Source: JALORV01 sp044225415 (GTDB lineage Bacteria > Pseudomonadota > Gammaproteobacteria > Burkholderiales > Burkholderiaceae_F). From it: a DNA stretch of 61,122 nt. The stretch lies in assembly GCA_044225415.1 (NCBI GenBank), contig JBGAIO010000003.1:1-61122 (forward strand). The letters are read 5' to 3'. Below, in pieces: positions 40,371 to 51,514 of this stretch. Under the pieces are notes generated by a model. It was not told the origin of the DNA and ran no database searches. It was given only the letters and a program-made list of their open reading frames with translations. Within the stretch, counting starts at the first letter, position 1, and each line of letters begins with the position of its first letter. The position numbers and the translations under genes are program-made.

Positions 40371-41922
40371 GGCTGCCCCGCTTCGGCAGCGAGTTCGCGC
40401 ACGGCGTCGATAAAGACCTCGGCGCGATGCGCGTAGTTGCGGAACATGTCGAGGCTGGCGCAAGCCGGCGACAGCAGCACCGCATCGCCCGGCTGGGCCG
40501 ACTGCGCGCCGCGAGCTGCACGGCCTGCGGCAGCGTCTCGGCGGCCAGCAACGGTGCGGCGACGTCGCGCAGCGCGGCGCGGATGGCGGGTGCATCGCGC
40601 CCGATCAGCACCACCGCGCGCGCATGCCGCGCCACCGGCGCGGCGAGCGGCGCGAAGTCCTGGCCCTTGCCGTCGCCGCCCAGGATCACGACCAGCCTGC
40701 GGCCTTCGGCGCCCAGGCCATCGAGCGCGGCGACGGTGGCGCCGACGTTCGTACCCTTGCTGTCGTCGAAGTACTCGACACCGGCGAGCGTCATCACCGG
40801 CTCGACGCGATGCGGCTCGCCCGCGTAATCGCGCAGCGCGTGCAGCATCGGCGCGAGCGGCAGGCCGATCGCGCGCACCAGCCCCAGTGCGGCCAGCGCA
40901 TTCAGCGCGTTGTGCCGGCCGCGGATGCGCAGCGCATCGGCCGGCATCAGGCGGTGCACGTAGATCTCGACCGGCGGCGGCGGTGCGTCGGGCGCCGCCT
41001 TGCGACGACGCTGCGGCGGGCTCAGGTCCTCCGCCCACGCCAGCCACGTCATGCCGCCGTCGTCGAGCAGGCCGTAGCTGTCGGGCGTGCGCGGTGCGTC
41101 GGCGCCGAAGGTGACCACGCCGGCCTTCGCGGCCGCGGGGGTCTGACCCATGGCAGCGACGCGCGCATCGTCGCGGTTCAGCACGCGCACCGTGCCCTTC
41201 GCGAAGATGCGTTCCTTCGCTGCGGCATACGCGTCGAGATCGCCGTGCCAGTCCAGGTGATCCTGCGTGACGTTCAGCACGGCGGCGGCATCGCAGGCCA
41301 GGCTCGCTGTCGACGCGAGCTGGAAGCTCGACAGTTCCAGCACCCAGACGTCGGGCAGGTGGTCTGCGTCGAGCCGTGCGGCGAGTTCGTCGAGCGCGCC
41401 CGGCGAGATGTTGCCGGCGACCGCGACGCTGCGGTTGGCCTGGCCCACCATCAGTCCGGCGAGGCGCGTGACCGTCGTCTTGCCGTTGGTGCCGGTGACG
41501 CCGAGCACCTTCGGCGCATAGCCACGCTCTGCCTTCAGCCGTGCGAGTTCGCGGGCGAAGAGCTCGATGTCGCCGACGCATTCGATGCCCGCCTTCTTCG
41601 CCGCTGCGATCAGCGGTGCGGCTGCGGAGTGCGTCGGCGAAAGGCCCGGCGACAGCGCGAGCAGCGACACACCGTCGAGCAGGTTCGCGTCGAGTTCACC
41701 GCTGCGGAAATCGGCATCGGCACAGGCTGCGCGCAGCGCGGCGAGCTGCGGCGGCTCGGCGCGCGTGTCGGCCACGCGCAGCGTCCAGCCCTGCCGCGCC
41801 AGCCAGCGCGCCATCGCGAGGCCGCTGTCGCCGAGTCCGAGGATGAGCGCCCGTTGGGCAGGAGCCTCCGCGCTGCGCGCTGCGGCGCGAGCTTGCTCGG
41901 GACGGCCCATCGCTTCGCTCAT
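40364..41922 (-). CDS. murD: UDP-N-acetylmuramoyl-L-alanine--D-glutamate ligase, frameshifted near the 3' end
   Basis: Adds D-glutamate to UDP-MurNAc-L-Ala. ATP loop VLGVTGTNGKTTVTRLAG, VLELSSFQLAST, VTQDHLDWHGD, FDDSKGTNVGAT and LGGDGKGQDF are present. The first 22 or so residues (MSEAMGRPEQARAAARSAEA) are one unit of the 63-bp repeat fused in frame before the native ALILGLGDSGLAMARWL. Near 40495 the frame breaks after LPQAVQLA and resumes as SAQPGDAVLLSPACASLDMF to the TGA at 40364. The length fits one lost base. The start is 4 bp after the mraY stop. Confidence 0.93.
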
Positions 41923-41924
41923 GT
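41861..41924. repeat. Single 63-bp repeat copy forming the murD N-terminus
   Basis: GGAGCCTCCGCGCTGCGCGC then TGCGGCGCGAGCTTGCTCGG on the plus strand, continuing to CTCATGTGA. It matches the units at 36342-36530 closely and keeps the same reading frame (ATG AGC GAA GCG ... GAG GCT). It supplies the annotated start codon of murD. Confidence 0.88.
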
Positions 41925-41926
41925 GA

Positions 41927-43081
41927 CTACCGGATCTTCAAGGTAGACAGACCGACCAGCACCAGCATCATGCTGATGATCCAGAAGCGCACGACCACCT
42001 GCGTCTCCTTCCACCCCGACAGCTCGAAGTGGTGGTGCAGCGGTGCCATGCGGAAGATGCGGCGGCCCTTCGTCCAGCGGAAGAAGGCGACCTGCATCAT
42101 CACGGACACGGTCTCGACGACGAAGACTCCGCCCATGATGAACAGCACGATCTCCTGCCGCGTGATCACCGCGATCGTGCCGAGGGCTCCGCCGAGCGCC
42201 AGCGCGCCGACGTCGCCCATGAACACTTCGGCCGGATAGGCGTTGAACCAGAGGAAGGCGAGGCCCGCGCCGGCGATGGCGCCGCAGATGATGACGAGCT
42301 CGCCCGCGCCGGGGATGTACGGGAACAGCAGGTAGCGCGCGAAGTCCGCGCGGCCGACGACATAGGCGAAGACACCCAGCGCCGCGCCGACCATCACCGT
42401 CGGCATGATCGCCAGCCCGTCGAGCCCGTCAGTGAGATTGACCGCGTTGCTCGTGCCGACGATCACCAGGTACGACAGCACGATGAAGCCGAACACGCCC
42501 AGCGGATAGGCGACGTTCTTGAAGAACGGCACCAGCAGGTCCGAACGCGGCGGCAGGTCGATGTAGAAGCCGCTCTGCACCCACAGCCGCATCAGCTCGA
42601 TCACCTTGTCGTTCGACGGCGCGGCGATCGCGAAGGCCAGGTAGAACGCCGCGCCCAGTCCGATCAGCGACTGCCAGAAGTACTTCTCCTTCGCGCTCAT
42701 GCCCTTCGGATTGCGGTGCACGACCTTGCGGTAGTCGTCGACCCAGCCGATCCAGCCGAAACCGAGCGTGACGATCAGCACGACCCAGATGAAGCGGTTC
42801 TGCAGGTCGGCCCACAGCAGCGTCGTGATCCCGATCGAAATCAGGATCAGCGCACCGCCCATGGTCGGCGTGCCGGTCTTGGTCAGGTGCGTCTGCGGAC
42901 CGTCGCTGCGCACGGCCTGCCCGATCTTCAGCTCCGCCAGTCGCCGGATCACGCGCGGGCCGGCCAGCAGGCCGATCAGCATCGCGGTCGCCGCGGCCAG
43001 CACGGCGCGCAGCGTCAGGTACGAGAACACGTTGAATCCGCGGATGTCCTGCGCCAGCCATTCGGTGAGTTCCAGCAGCAT
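41927..43081 (-). CDS. mraY: Phospho-N-acetylmuramoyl-pentapeptide transferase
   Basis: Integral membrane enzyme making lipid I from UDP-MurNAc-pentapeptide and undecaprenyl phosphate. Family blocks: KTGTPTMGGALILISI, WIGWVDDYRKVVHRNPKGMS (with the catalytic DD), NAVNLTDGLDGLAIMPT, FMGDVGALALGGALG and the HHHFELSGWKE motif. About ten transmembrane helices, 384 residues. Its ATG overlaps the murF stop by one base. Confidence 0.98.
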   Translation of the reverse strand: MLLELTEWLAQDIRGFNVFSYLTLRAVLAAATAMLIGLLAGPRVIRRLAELKIGQAVRSDGPQTHLTKTGTPTMGGALILISIGITTLLWADLQNRFIWVVLIVTLGFGWIGWVDDYRKVVHRNPKGMSAKEKYFWQSLIGLGAAFYLAFAIAAPSNDKVIELMRLWVQSGFYIDLPPRSDLLVPFFKNVAYPLGVFGFIVLSYLVIVGTSNAVNLTDGLDGLAIMPTVMVGAALGVFAYVVGRADFARYLLFPYIPGAGELVIICGAIAGAGLAFLWFNAYPAEVFMGDVGALALGGALGTIAVITRQEIVLFIMGGVFVVETVSVMMQVAFFRWTKGRRIFRMAPLHHHFELSGWKETQVVVRFWIISMMLVLVGLSTLKIR

Positions 43082-44523
43082 CAGTGCGTCCCGTGCGCGG
43101 CCGCGCCCGTATGGTTTGCGCCAGCCAGCGCCTGCACCACGCGTTCCATCTTCATGAAACGCGAGCCCTTGACCAGCACCGTACCCTGCGGGCCGAGGCT
43201 GTCGCGCAGCGCCGCGAGCAGCGCGTCGACGTCGCGGAAATGCATGGCGCCCGCGCCGAAGGCCGCCGCGGTCTGCGCGCTCTGCTCCCCGAGCGCGTAG
43301 AGGGCGTCGATGCCGCGTTCGCGCGCAAAGGCGCCGATCTCGCGATGAAACTCGGGACCACGGTCGCCGACTTCACCCATGTCGCCGAGCACCAGCAGGC
43401 GCGGCGCCGGCTCGGCAGCGAGTACGGTGATCGCCGCGCGCACCGAGTCGGGGTTCGCGTTGTAGGTGTCGTCGATCAGCACGGCGCCGGCGCTTGCCCG
43501 CAGCCGCACGCCGCGGCCGGCGACCGGCGCGAACGCCGCCAGACCCGACGCGATGGCGCGCGGCTCGACGCCGATGGCCAGGGCGCACGCAGCCGCGGCC
43601 AGCGCGTTGCGGACGTTGTGCTCGCCGCCGACGCCCAGCGCGACGTCGACGAGGCCTGCGGGCGTCGCCATCGACACACTCGCTCCGCCCGTCGCCGGCT
43701 TCCAGGTCGCGGTGACCACTGCATAGGCTTCCAGAGCGAAGTCCACGACGCGGCGCGTACCGGCGATGCGGCGCCAGGTCGCGACACAGTCGTCGTCGGC
43801 AGTGAACACCGCCGCGCCGTCATCCGAGAGCGCGGCGATCACTTCGCCGTTTTCCAGCGCAGTGGCCTCCACCGACTGCATGAACTCCTGGTGCTCGCGC
43901 TGCGCGTTGTTCACCAGCGCGACTGTCGGCCGCACCCAGTCGGCCAGCAGCGCGATCTCGCCCGGATGGTTCATGCCGAGTTCGAACACCGCGGCCTTGT
44001 GCTGGCGCGTCAGCTGCCACAGCATCAGCGGCACGCCGATCTCGTTGTTCAGGTTGCCGCGCGTGGCGAGCCGCGCCTTCTCGCCGAAGGCCTGCGCGAG
44101 GATCGCCGCGATCATCTGCGTGACCGTGGTCTTGCCGTTGCTGCCGGTCACCGCGATCAGCGGCAGGTTGAAGCGCGCGCGCCAGGGCGCGCGCCGGCGC
44201 CCCAGCGCGCGCCGCGCATCGGCGACGACCACCTGCGGCACGTCGATCGACAGTTCGCGCTCGACCAGCAGCGCCGCGGCGCCGCGCTCGACGGCCGCCT
44301 GCGCGTAGTCATGCCCGTCGAATCGATCGCCGCGCAGCGCGACGAACAGCGCCCCGAGCGCGATCGTGCGCGTGTCCGTGGAGACGCTCGAAAAGCCCGC
44401 GCGCGGGTCGCCTGCACCCACGACTCGCTGCGCGCCTACCGCGCGCGCGAATTCGTCGATGCTCATCAGCATCGTGCCGTCGCCGGCAGCGCGGCCCTGG
44501 CGGGCGGGCAAGGCCGCGGTCAT
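43081..44523 (-). CDS. murF: UDP-MurNAc-tripeptide--D-alanyl-D-alanine ligase
   Basis: Adds D-Ala-D-Ala to complete the pentapeptide. ATP loop LIAVTGSNGKTTVTQMI, ELGMNHPGEIALLADWV, NNAQREHQEFM, and LIDDTYNANPDSVRAAI. 480 residues from the ATG at 44523, which has GGAGA about 8 nt upstream. An inner start at 44472 (MLMSIDEFARAV) would match the usual family N-terminus and cannot be excluded. Confidence 0.96.
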   Translation of the reverse strand: MTAALPARQGRAAGDGTMLMSIDEFARAVGAQRVVGAGDPRAGFSSVSTDTRTIALGALFVALRGDRFDGHDYAQAAVERGAAALLVERELSIDVPQVVVADARRALGRRRAPWRARFNLPLIAVTGSNGKTTVTQMIAAILAQAFGEKARLATRGNLNNEIGVPLMLWQLTRQHKAAVFELGMNHPGEIALLADWVRPTVALVNNAQREHQEFMQSVEATALENGEVIAALSDDGAAVFTADDDCVATWRRIAGTRRVVDFALEAYAVVTATWKPATGGASVSMATPAGLVDVALGVGGEHNVRNALAAAACALAIGVEPRAIASGLAAFAPVAGRGVRLRASAGAVLIDDTYNANPDSVRAAITVLAAEPAPRLLVLGDMGEVGDRGPEFHREIGAFARERGIDALYALGEQSAQTAAAFGAGAMHFRDVDALLAALRDSLGPQGTVLVKGSRFMKMERVVQALAGANHTGAAAHGTH

Positions 44524-44551
44524 CGCTCTGTCTCCGCACTGCACGATCGAC

Positions 44552-46065
<1,514 letters not shown>

Positions 46066-46069
<4 letters not shown>

Positions 46070-47892
46070 TGCGCGGCGGTCGCCTGCAACGTGGACGCGC
46101 CCGCCGGCTGGCGCAGCGCCAGCAGGGACTTCGGCTCTTCCAGCGGCCCGTCGGGCGCGACCTGCAGCGTGCGCAGCGACGCTGCGGCGATCTGCGCGAA
46201 CGCGGGCGCCGCCACCAGGCCGCCGTAGTACATGTCGCCCGCCGGCTCGTCGATCATCACCGCGATCACGATGCGCGGGTCCGATACGGGCGCAAAGCCG
46301 ACGAAGGACGACACGTATTCCTTCACGTACTGGCCGTTGCGGATCTTGCGCGCCGTGCCGGTCTTGCCGGCGACGCGGTAGCCGGCGATGCGCGCCTGCG
46401 GCGCGGTGCCGGCGTCGGCAACCGCCATCTCCAGCATGCGGCGCATCGCGCGCGTCGTTTCGGGCGACAGCACGCGCACGGCCGGCGGCGGCGTGTCGAC
46501 GCGCGTCAGCGTGAGCGGCACCATCTCGCCGTCGCGCGCCAGCGCCGAGTAGGCGCGCGCGAGCTGCACCAGCGTGACGGACACGCCATGCCCGTACGAG
46601 ATCGTTGCCTGCTCGATCGGCCGCCAGCTCTTCGCGGGCCGCAGACGGCCGGCCACTGCGCCGGGGAAACCCAGCCGCGGCGCCTGGCCGAAGCCGAACG
46701 CGGTATAGCTGTCCCACAGCGCCTGCGCCGGCAGTTCGAGCGCGATCTTCGCGGTGCCGACGTTGCTCGACTTCGCGACCACTTCCTCGACGGTGAGCAG
46801 GCCATGCGGATGCGCGTCGCCGATCGTGCGATCGCCGATGGTCATGCGCCCGGGCGCGGTCTGGATCTTCGTATCCGGCCTGACCTTGCCGAGGTCGATC
46901 GCGGTCGCGACCGCGAAGGGCTTCAGCGTCGAACCCGGCTCGAAGGTGTCGGTGATCACGCGGTTGCGGATCGCATCGCCCGACAGCCGGCCGCGCTGGT
47001 TCGGGTCGTAGGTGGGCCAGTTGGCCAGCGCCAGCACCTCGCCCGTGTGCACGTCGAGCACCAGCGCCGCGCCCGCCTTCGCGTTGTGCCGGTCGACCGC
47101 CGCCTTCAGCGCCGAGAACGCGATGTACTGCACGCGGCTGTCGATCGACAGCGCCACGTCGCGGCCGTCCACCGGCTCGCGGAACCACGCGTCGTCGACG
47201 ATGCGGCCCAGCCGGTCCTTGATGACGCGGCGGCTGCCGGCGCGCCCCGCGAGATCGGCCTCATGTGCGAGCTCGATGCCTTCCTGGCCGCGATCCTCGA
47301 CGTTGGTGAAGCCCACCACGTGCGCGCTGGTCGGCCCTTCGGGATAGTGGCGCTTGAACTCTCGGCTCGAGTGGATGCCGGCGATCTTCAGCGCAGCGAT
47401 GCGCTCGGCCACGTCGACATCGACCTGGCGGTGCAGATAGACGAAGCCGCGGTCTTCCGCGAGGCGCCGCTTCAGGTCGGCCAGATTGACGTCGAGCAGC
47501 TTCGCCAGCTGCACGAGTTGCTCGGGTGTCGCGTCGACATCATCCGGGATCGCCCAGATCGCGCGCGCCGGCACCGACGAGGCCAGCACCACGCCGTTGC
47601 GATCGGTGACGCGCCCGCGCGTGGCGGGAATCTCGAGCGTGCGCGCGTAGCGCGCCTCGCCCTGCCGCTGCAGGAACTGTGTGCTGACGCCGCCCATCAG
47701 GTAGAACGCGCGTCCGCCGAGCGCGACGAAGCCGACGAACAGGCCGAACAGCAGCAGCTTCGAACGCCACGCCGGCAGCGCCACCGTCAGCAGCGGATGG
47801 CCGCCCGCGCTGCGCTCGCGGCGCGCATCGGCGCCTCGCTTGCCGGTGCGCGATCCCGAGTCGCGGTCGGAGCGACGCGCGGAGACCTTCAC
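46066..47892 (-). CDS. ftsI: Septal transpeptidase FtsI (PBP3)
   Basis: Class B penicillin-binding protein that cross-links septal peptidoglycan with FtsW. Short cytoplasmic N-terminus, one transmembrane helix (LLLFGLFVGFVALGGRAFYL), pedestal domain, then the transpeptidase with the catalytic serine motif FEPGSTLKPF (SxxK), KSSNVGT (SxN) and VAGKTGTARK (KTG). 608 residues. Start GTG at 47892 overlaps the ftsL stop (GTGA). Confidence 0.98.
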
Positions 47893-48197
47893 TTGCGCGC
47901 TCCGGGCGCCAGCGGCGCGGCAGCGCTCGCCTCCGGCACGTTCAGGTAGACGGTGCGACCGGGCTCCGCCGCGCGGAAGCCGAGCTTCAAGGCCGCGCGT
48001 TCGACGGCGGCGGGCTGCGCGAGGCGCGCCTGTTCGATGGTCAGGCGTTCATAGTCGACGTCGAGCTGCCGCGCCTCCTGCTGCGCGCTGTCCAGGTCGA
48101 CGAACAGCGACCGCGTACGGTGCTGCGCCGTGACCAGCCCCAGCGCGGAGCCGAACAGCAGCAGGGCGACGATGATCATCAGTGCGCGGCGGATCAT
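47889..48197 (-). CDS. ftsL: Cell division protein FtsL
   Basis: Small bitopic divisome protein forming the FtsQLB complex. Transmembrane helix ALMIIVALLLFGSALGLVTA, then a periplasmic coiled coil (LDSAQQEARQLDVDYERLTI) and GRTVYLNVPE. 102 residues from the ATG at 48197, which overlaps the rsmH stop (ATGA). The sequence is only weakly conserved between species, so position between rsmH and ftsI is the main support. Confidence 0.93.
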   Translation of the reverse strand: MIRRALMIIVALLLFGSALGLVTAQHRTRSLFVDLDSAQQEARQLDVDYERLTIEQARLAQPAAVERAALKLGFRAAEPGRTVYLNVPEASAAAPLAPGARK

Positions 48198-49180
48198 CGA
48201 TGAAACTCCGGCCACGCGGCGGTCGTCCGCTCAGCCACCCGCATCACCGCCGACCGCGCCCGTGGGTTCGCAGCGACTTCCGCGTCGTCGGCGCGCACGC
48301 GCGCGATGGCATTCAACCGAGGCGCAGGCAACTCGTCGGCACGCAGCGGCAGCGCACGCGCGCCGGGCTCCGCGCGTTCCGGATGCGCGTGCGCATCGAT
48401 GAAGCGCTTGACGATGCGGTCCTCCAGCGAATGGAAGCTGATCACCACCAGTCGCCCGCCGGTCCGCAGGCTGCGCGCCGCCTGTTCGAGCACTAGCGCC
48501 AATTCCTCAAGCTCTTGATTGACGTGAATCCGTACAGCCTGAAAGCTCCGCGTGGCCGGATGCTGGGCCCCGTCCGCGCGGCTCTTGCCGGGGATCGCGC
48601 CTGCCACGACCGCGGCAAGGTCCCCGGTGCCGGTGAGCGGCCGCCCAGCCTCGCGGCGAGCCACAATCGCCTTTGCAATCGATGCAGCAAACCGTTCTTC
48701 CCCATAGTCGCGGATCACCCTGGTGAGTTCAGCGGCCGATGCCCGTTGCAGCCATTGCGCGGCGGTCTCGCCGCGCGATGGGTCCATGCGCATGTCGAGC
48801 GGTCCGTCGCCGCGCCACGAGAAGCCGCGCGCGGCCTCGTCGATCTGCGGCGACGACACGCCCAGGTCCAGCAGCACGCCGTCCACCGCGGCGATGCCCA
48901 GCGCCGCGAGCGTGGACTGCAGCCGTGAAAAGGACGTGTGCTCGATGTGAAGGCGCGGATCGGCCAGCGCCGCAGCCGATGCCACGGCGGCCGGGTCGCG
49001 ATCCAGCGCGATCAGCCGCCCCTGCGGCGACAGGCGCTGCAGGATCAGGCGTGAATGCCCGCCGCGGCCGAAGGTCGCATCGACATAGGTGCCGCCCGCA
49101 TCGACGAGCAGTTGCTCGACGGCCGGCAGCGCCAGCACGGTGCGATGCGCGCGCGCCGACTCGGAGGAGGCCGAAGTCAT
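48194..49180 (-). CDS. rsmH: 16S rRNA (cytosine(1402)-N(4))-methyltransferase
   Basis: SAM-dependent methyltransferase (MraW) modifying C1402 of 16S rRNA. AHRTVLALPAVEQLLVDAGG, YVDATFGRGGHSRLIL (SAM binding), VDGVLLDLGVSSPQIDEAAR with RGFSW, and VVISFHSLEDRIVKRFI are diagnostic. 328 residues. The ATG at 49180 is 5 bp after the mraZ stop. Downstream genes follow with overlaps. Confidence 0.97.
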   Translation of the reverse strand: MTSASSESARAHRTVLALPAVEQLLVDAGGTYVDATFGRGGHSRLILQRLSPQGRLIALDRDPAAVASAAALADPRLHIEHTSFSRLQSTLAALGIAAVDGVLLDLGVSSPQIDEAARGFSWRGDGPLDMRMDPSRGETAAQWLQRASAAELTRVIRDYGEERFAASIAKAIVARREAGRPLTGTGDLAAVVAGAIPGKSRADGAQHPATRSFQAVRIHVNQELEELALVLEQAARSLRTGGRLVVISFHSLEDRIVKRFIDAHAHPERAEPGARALPLRADELPAPRLNAIARVRADDAEVAANPRARSAVMRVAERTTAAWPEFHR

Positions 49181-49185
49181 TCACG

Positions 49186-49614
49186 TCAGAACGTGAAGCC
49201 CGCCGCGGCGTCGGGCAGCCCGTCGGCGAGCGCGGCGCGCTCGTGTTCGGCCAGGCGCGCGACGTCCCACAGTTCGAAGTGCGCGCCCATGCCGAGCAGC
49301 ATCACGTCGCGCTCGGTGCCCGGCGGCGCGCGCAGTTCCGCGGCGACCAGCACGCGGCCCGCGCTGTCGAGTTCCGCGTCCTGCGCGCTGCCCAGCAGCA
49401 GGCGCTGCAGTGCGCGCGCAGCGTAGGGCAGCTGCGCGATCTGTTCGCGGCGCGACTCCCACGCGGGACGCGGATACACGAGCAGGCAACCATCGGGATG
49501 CCGGGTCAGCGTCAGCCGGCCTTCGCAGCCGGCGGCGAGCGCGTCGCGATGCCGGGCCGGCATCGACAGGCGACCCTTGCCATCCAGCGTCAGTTGGGCA
49601 GCACCCTGGAACAT
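49186..49614 (-). CDS. mraZ: Transcriptional regulator MraZ
   Basis: Double AbrB-like (SpoVT/AbrB) DNA-binding protein that binds repeats in its own promoter and controls the dcw operon. MFQGAAQLTLDGKGRLSMPA is the first swapped-hairpin half. The second half is LDSAGRVLVAAELRAPPGTE. 142 residues. The ATG at 49614 gives the usual N-terminus; a GTG six bases upstream is also open. First gene of a 17-kb same-strand operon. Confidence 0.95.
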   Translation of the reverse strand: MFQGAAQLTLDGKGRLSMPARHRDALAAGCEGRLTLTRHPDGCLLVYPRPAWESRREQIAQLPYAARALQRLLLGSAQDAELDSAGRVLVAAELRAPPGTERDVMLLGMGAHFELWDVARLAEHERAALADGLPDAAAGFTF

Positions 49615-49674
49615 CCCCACACAGCAGCTAACCTAGTATTTGCAATACTTTTTACGGTAGCGAACACTAACTAG

Positions 49675-49718
49675 CCCACTGTCTCCCACAATTTCACACG
49701 GGGCGCCACTGTATCCCA
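49675..49718 (-). promoter_or_regulatory. MraZ-binding repeat ladder (putative)
   Basis: Read on the minus strand, TGGG-type boxes lie at exactly 10-bp steps: complement of 49675-49678 (TGGG), 49685-49688 (TGGG), 49695-49698 (TGTG), 49705-49708 (TGGC) and 49715-49718 (TGGG). MraZ is known to bind TGGGN boxes separated by 5 nt, i.e. a 10-bp period. The ladder overlaps the predicted -10 and start region, as expected for autorepression. Confidence 0.75.
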
Positions 49719-49737
49719 GCGCGCGCGCGGAGGTCAA
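49708..49737 (-). promoter_or_regulatory. Predicted dcw operon promoter (Pmra)
   Basis: Minus-strand TTGACC (complement of 49732-49737) and TACAGT (complement of 49708-49713) with an 18-bp spacer that includes a CG-repeat run. It lies about 95 bp before the mraZ ATG and overlaps the MraZ boxes. Confidence 0.6.
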
Positions 49738-49740
49738 GGA

Positions 49741-49942
49741 GAAAGGGCGGGATTTTTCAATGACAACAAGGACTTAGCGCATGAATTTAGCGCGATTTCC
49801 ATGCCAAATCCTGCGTGAATTGAAGGATTTAGCTACGAGACTGCAAGTGAAACCTCAGGAAATGAGGACGCTGATCGTGAACACTGCCGCACCGCAGCAG
49901 TCCTGATAGCCATGCACTATCGAATCAGCACCGGAGAGAAAA
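49741..49942. other. Noncoding spacer between the dcw promoter and rnpB
   Basis: About 200 bp, more AT-rich than the surroundings. I see no gene. The minus-strand sequence just after the rnpB 3' end (GCTTTTCTCTC) is T-rich and may help end rnpB transcription, since the dcw operon lies downstream on the same strand. Confidence 0.5.
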
Positions 49943-50243
49943 GCAAAGTCCGCCTGTAGGCCGGATCCTGTTCGCTGCGCTCGCGCGCGGCGTGACGATC
50001 ATTCATCTGGGCCGCTGGTCGCCCAGCGGCTCGAGCCACCTACCCGCGGCCTCTCCGAGCAGGATCGACGGCCGCCTATTTGGTGTTGCTCCGCGTAGAG
50101 ATTGCCCGTTTCACCCGAACTGAATCGGCTCGTCTCTGCTGCTCTGATCCTCACCTCACGGTGGGCAGGCGTTACCTGCTACGCCGCTCTGCGGAGTCCG
50201 GACCTTCCTCGATGCTGCACGAGGCAGCGCCGCGATCGTCCGG
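49943..50243 (-). ncRNA. rnpB: RNase P RNA (type A)
   Basis: Catalytic RNA that matures tRNA 5' ends. P1 is a perfect pairing of GCAAAGTCCGCC (5', complement of 50232-50243) with GGCGGACTTTGC (3', complement of 49943-49954). Conserved core elements on the minus strand: GAGGAAGGTCCGGACTCC, GCAGGTAACGCCTGCC, the ACCAAATAGGC segment, GGGTAGGTGGCTCGAGCC, and CCCAGATGAATGATCGTCAC with GAACAGGATCCGGCCTAC near the 3' end. About 301 nt. A -10-like TAAAAT (complement of 50251-50256) places +1 at about 50243. Confidence 0.95.
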
Positions 50244-50365
50244 CGGACTTTGCGACGTGCATTTTAGGCGAGGAGTGCCGCTTTCGCGCGCTTATCCGGG
50301 CAAGCGTGGCGCGCCGGCTCGCGTAGCGTTTCACGTTCGCTGCCGCATTCCGCCAGAATCACGCC

Positions 50366-51514
50366 GTGACCGCCGATCCGACCACCACACCCCGCCTGAT
50401 CGTCGTCGAGGACTCCGAACTCGACTACGAACTGCTGCTCGCCACGCTGATGCGCGAGGGCATGCGGCCGCGGGCGGTGCGCGTCGAGGACGAGGCCGGC
50501 ATGCGCGATGCATTTGCCGCGGGCGACGTCGATGCGGTCATCACCGACCACAACCTGCCCCGCTTCGATTCCTTCGCATCGCTGAAGGTGGCGAAGAACG
50601 TCGATCCCGACATGCCGGTCATCGTGCTGTCGGGCGAGATGTCCGAGGAACTCGCGGTAGCGTCGCTGCACGCGGGCGCCGACGACTTCGTGCTGAAGAC
50701 GCGCATGTTCCGCATCGCGGCCGCCCTGCAGCACAGCCTGCGCGCCGCCCGCGCGCGCCGCGACGCGCGCGCGAACGCCAATGCGCTGGTGAAGAGCGAG
50801 CAGAAGCTGCATGCGCTGACGCAGCACCTGGAGCGCGCGAAGGAAGAGGAGCGCCGCGCGATCGCGCAGGAGATCCACGACGACATCGGCGGCGCGCTGA
50901 CCGCGCTGAAGTTCGAGATCGTGCGCCTGACGCGCGAACTCGCGGCCGATGCGCAGTACGCCCAGCACGCGCAGCGCATGTCGGTGATCCAGGAACTGCT
51001 GGAATCGGCCGTGGTCGCCACGCACCGCATCCAGCACGCGCTGCGGCCCGCGGTGCTCGATGCCGGACTGGTCGCCGCACTGGAATGGCTGGCGCGCGGC
51101 TTCGGCGAACGCACGGGCCTACCGATCGACTTCCGCGCCAACCGCGACGAGTTCGACATCGCGCCCGATCGCGCGGCAGCGCTGTATCGCGTCGCGCAGG
51201 AAGCCTTGACCAATGTGCGCAAGCACGCCAACGCGCAGCGCGTGCACGTGCAGCTCTTCGCGCTCGACGACGAAGTGACGCTCGAGATCGCCGACGACGG
51301 CGCGGGCTTCGAGCCCGACAGCCTGACGGTCACGCCCGGCTTCGGCGTGCGCGGGCTGATCGAACGCGCGCGCGGCCTCGACGGCTGGGCCGAGGTGTCG
51401 TCGTTGCCGGGGCGCGGCACCACCGTGATGTTCTCGATACCGCCGCAGCCGCCGCCGCGCACAGCGGCGACCGCGTCCGCGGACGCACCACAGGAGGACC
51501 CGCATGCCGGTTAG
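50366..51514 (+). CDS. Hybrid protein: N-terminal receiver domain plus NarX/DegS-type histidine kinase
   Basis: Soluble two-component kinase with no membrane segment. Residues about 10-125: receiver domain (LIVVEDSELDYE, acceptor Asp in VITDHNLP, VLSGE, VLKTRMFR). A helical linker leads to a HisKA_3 dimerisation domain with the phospho-histidine in EERRAIAQEIHDDIGGALTA. The HATPase domain has EALTNVRKHANA, IADDGAGFEPDS and GFGVRGLIERA. 382 residues, GTG start. A kinase with its own receiver in front suggests input from another kinase. The gene overlaps the downstream regulator by 11 nt, so they form a pair. Confidence 0.9.
   Translation: MTADPTTTPRLIVVEDSELDYELLLATLMREGMRPRAVRVEDEAGMRDAFAAGDVDAVITDHNLPRFDSFASLKVAKNVDPDMPVIVLSGEMSEELAVASLHAGADDFVLKTRMFRIAAALQHSLRAARARRDARANANALVKSEQKLHALTQHLERAKEEERRAIAQEIHDDIGGALTALKFEIVRLTRELAADAQYAQHAQRMSVIQELLESAVVATHRIQHALRPAVLDAGLVAALEWLARGFGERTGLPIDFRANRDEFDIAPDRAAALYRVAQEALTNVRKHANAQRVHVQLFALDDEVTLEIADDGAGFEPDSLTVTPGFGVRGLIERARGLDGWAEVSSLPGRGTTVMFSIPPQPPPRTAATASADAPQEDPHAG

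Noticed and set aside
39136..41922. MurD-FtsW fusion
   Set aside because: The continuous frame runs through ftsW out of frame after an indel near 40495. The true murD stop (40364) and ftsW ATG (40370) are both present.
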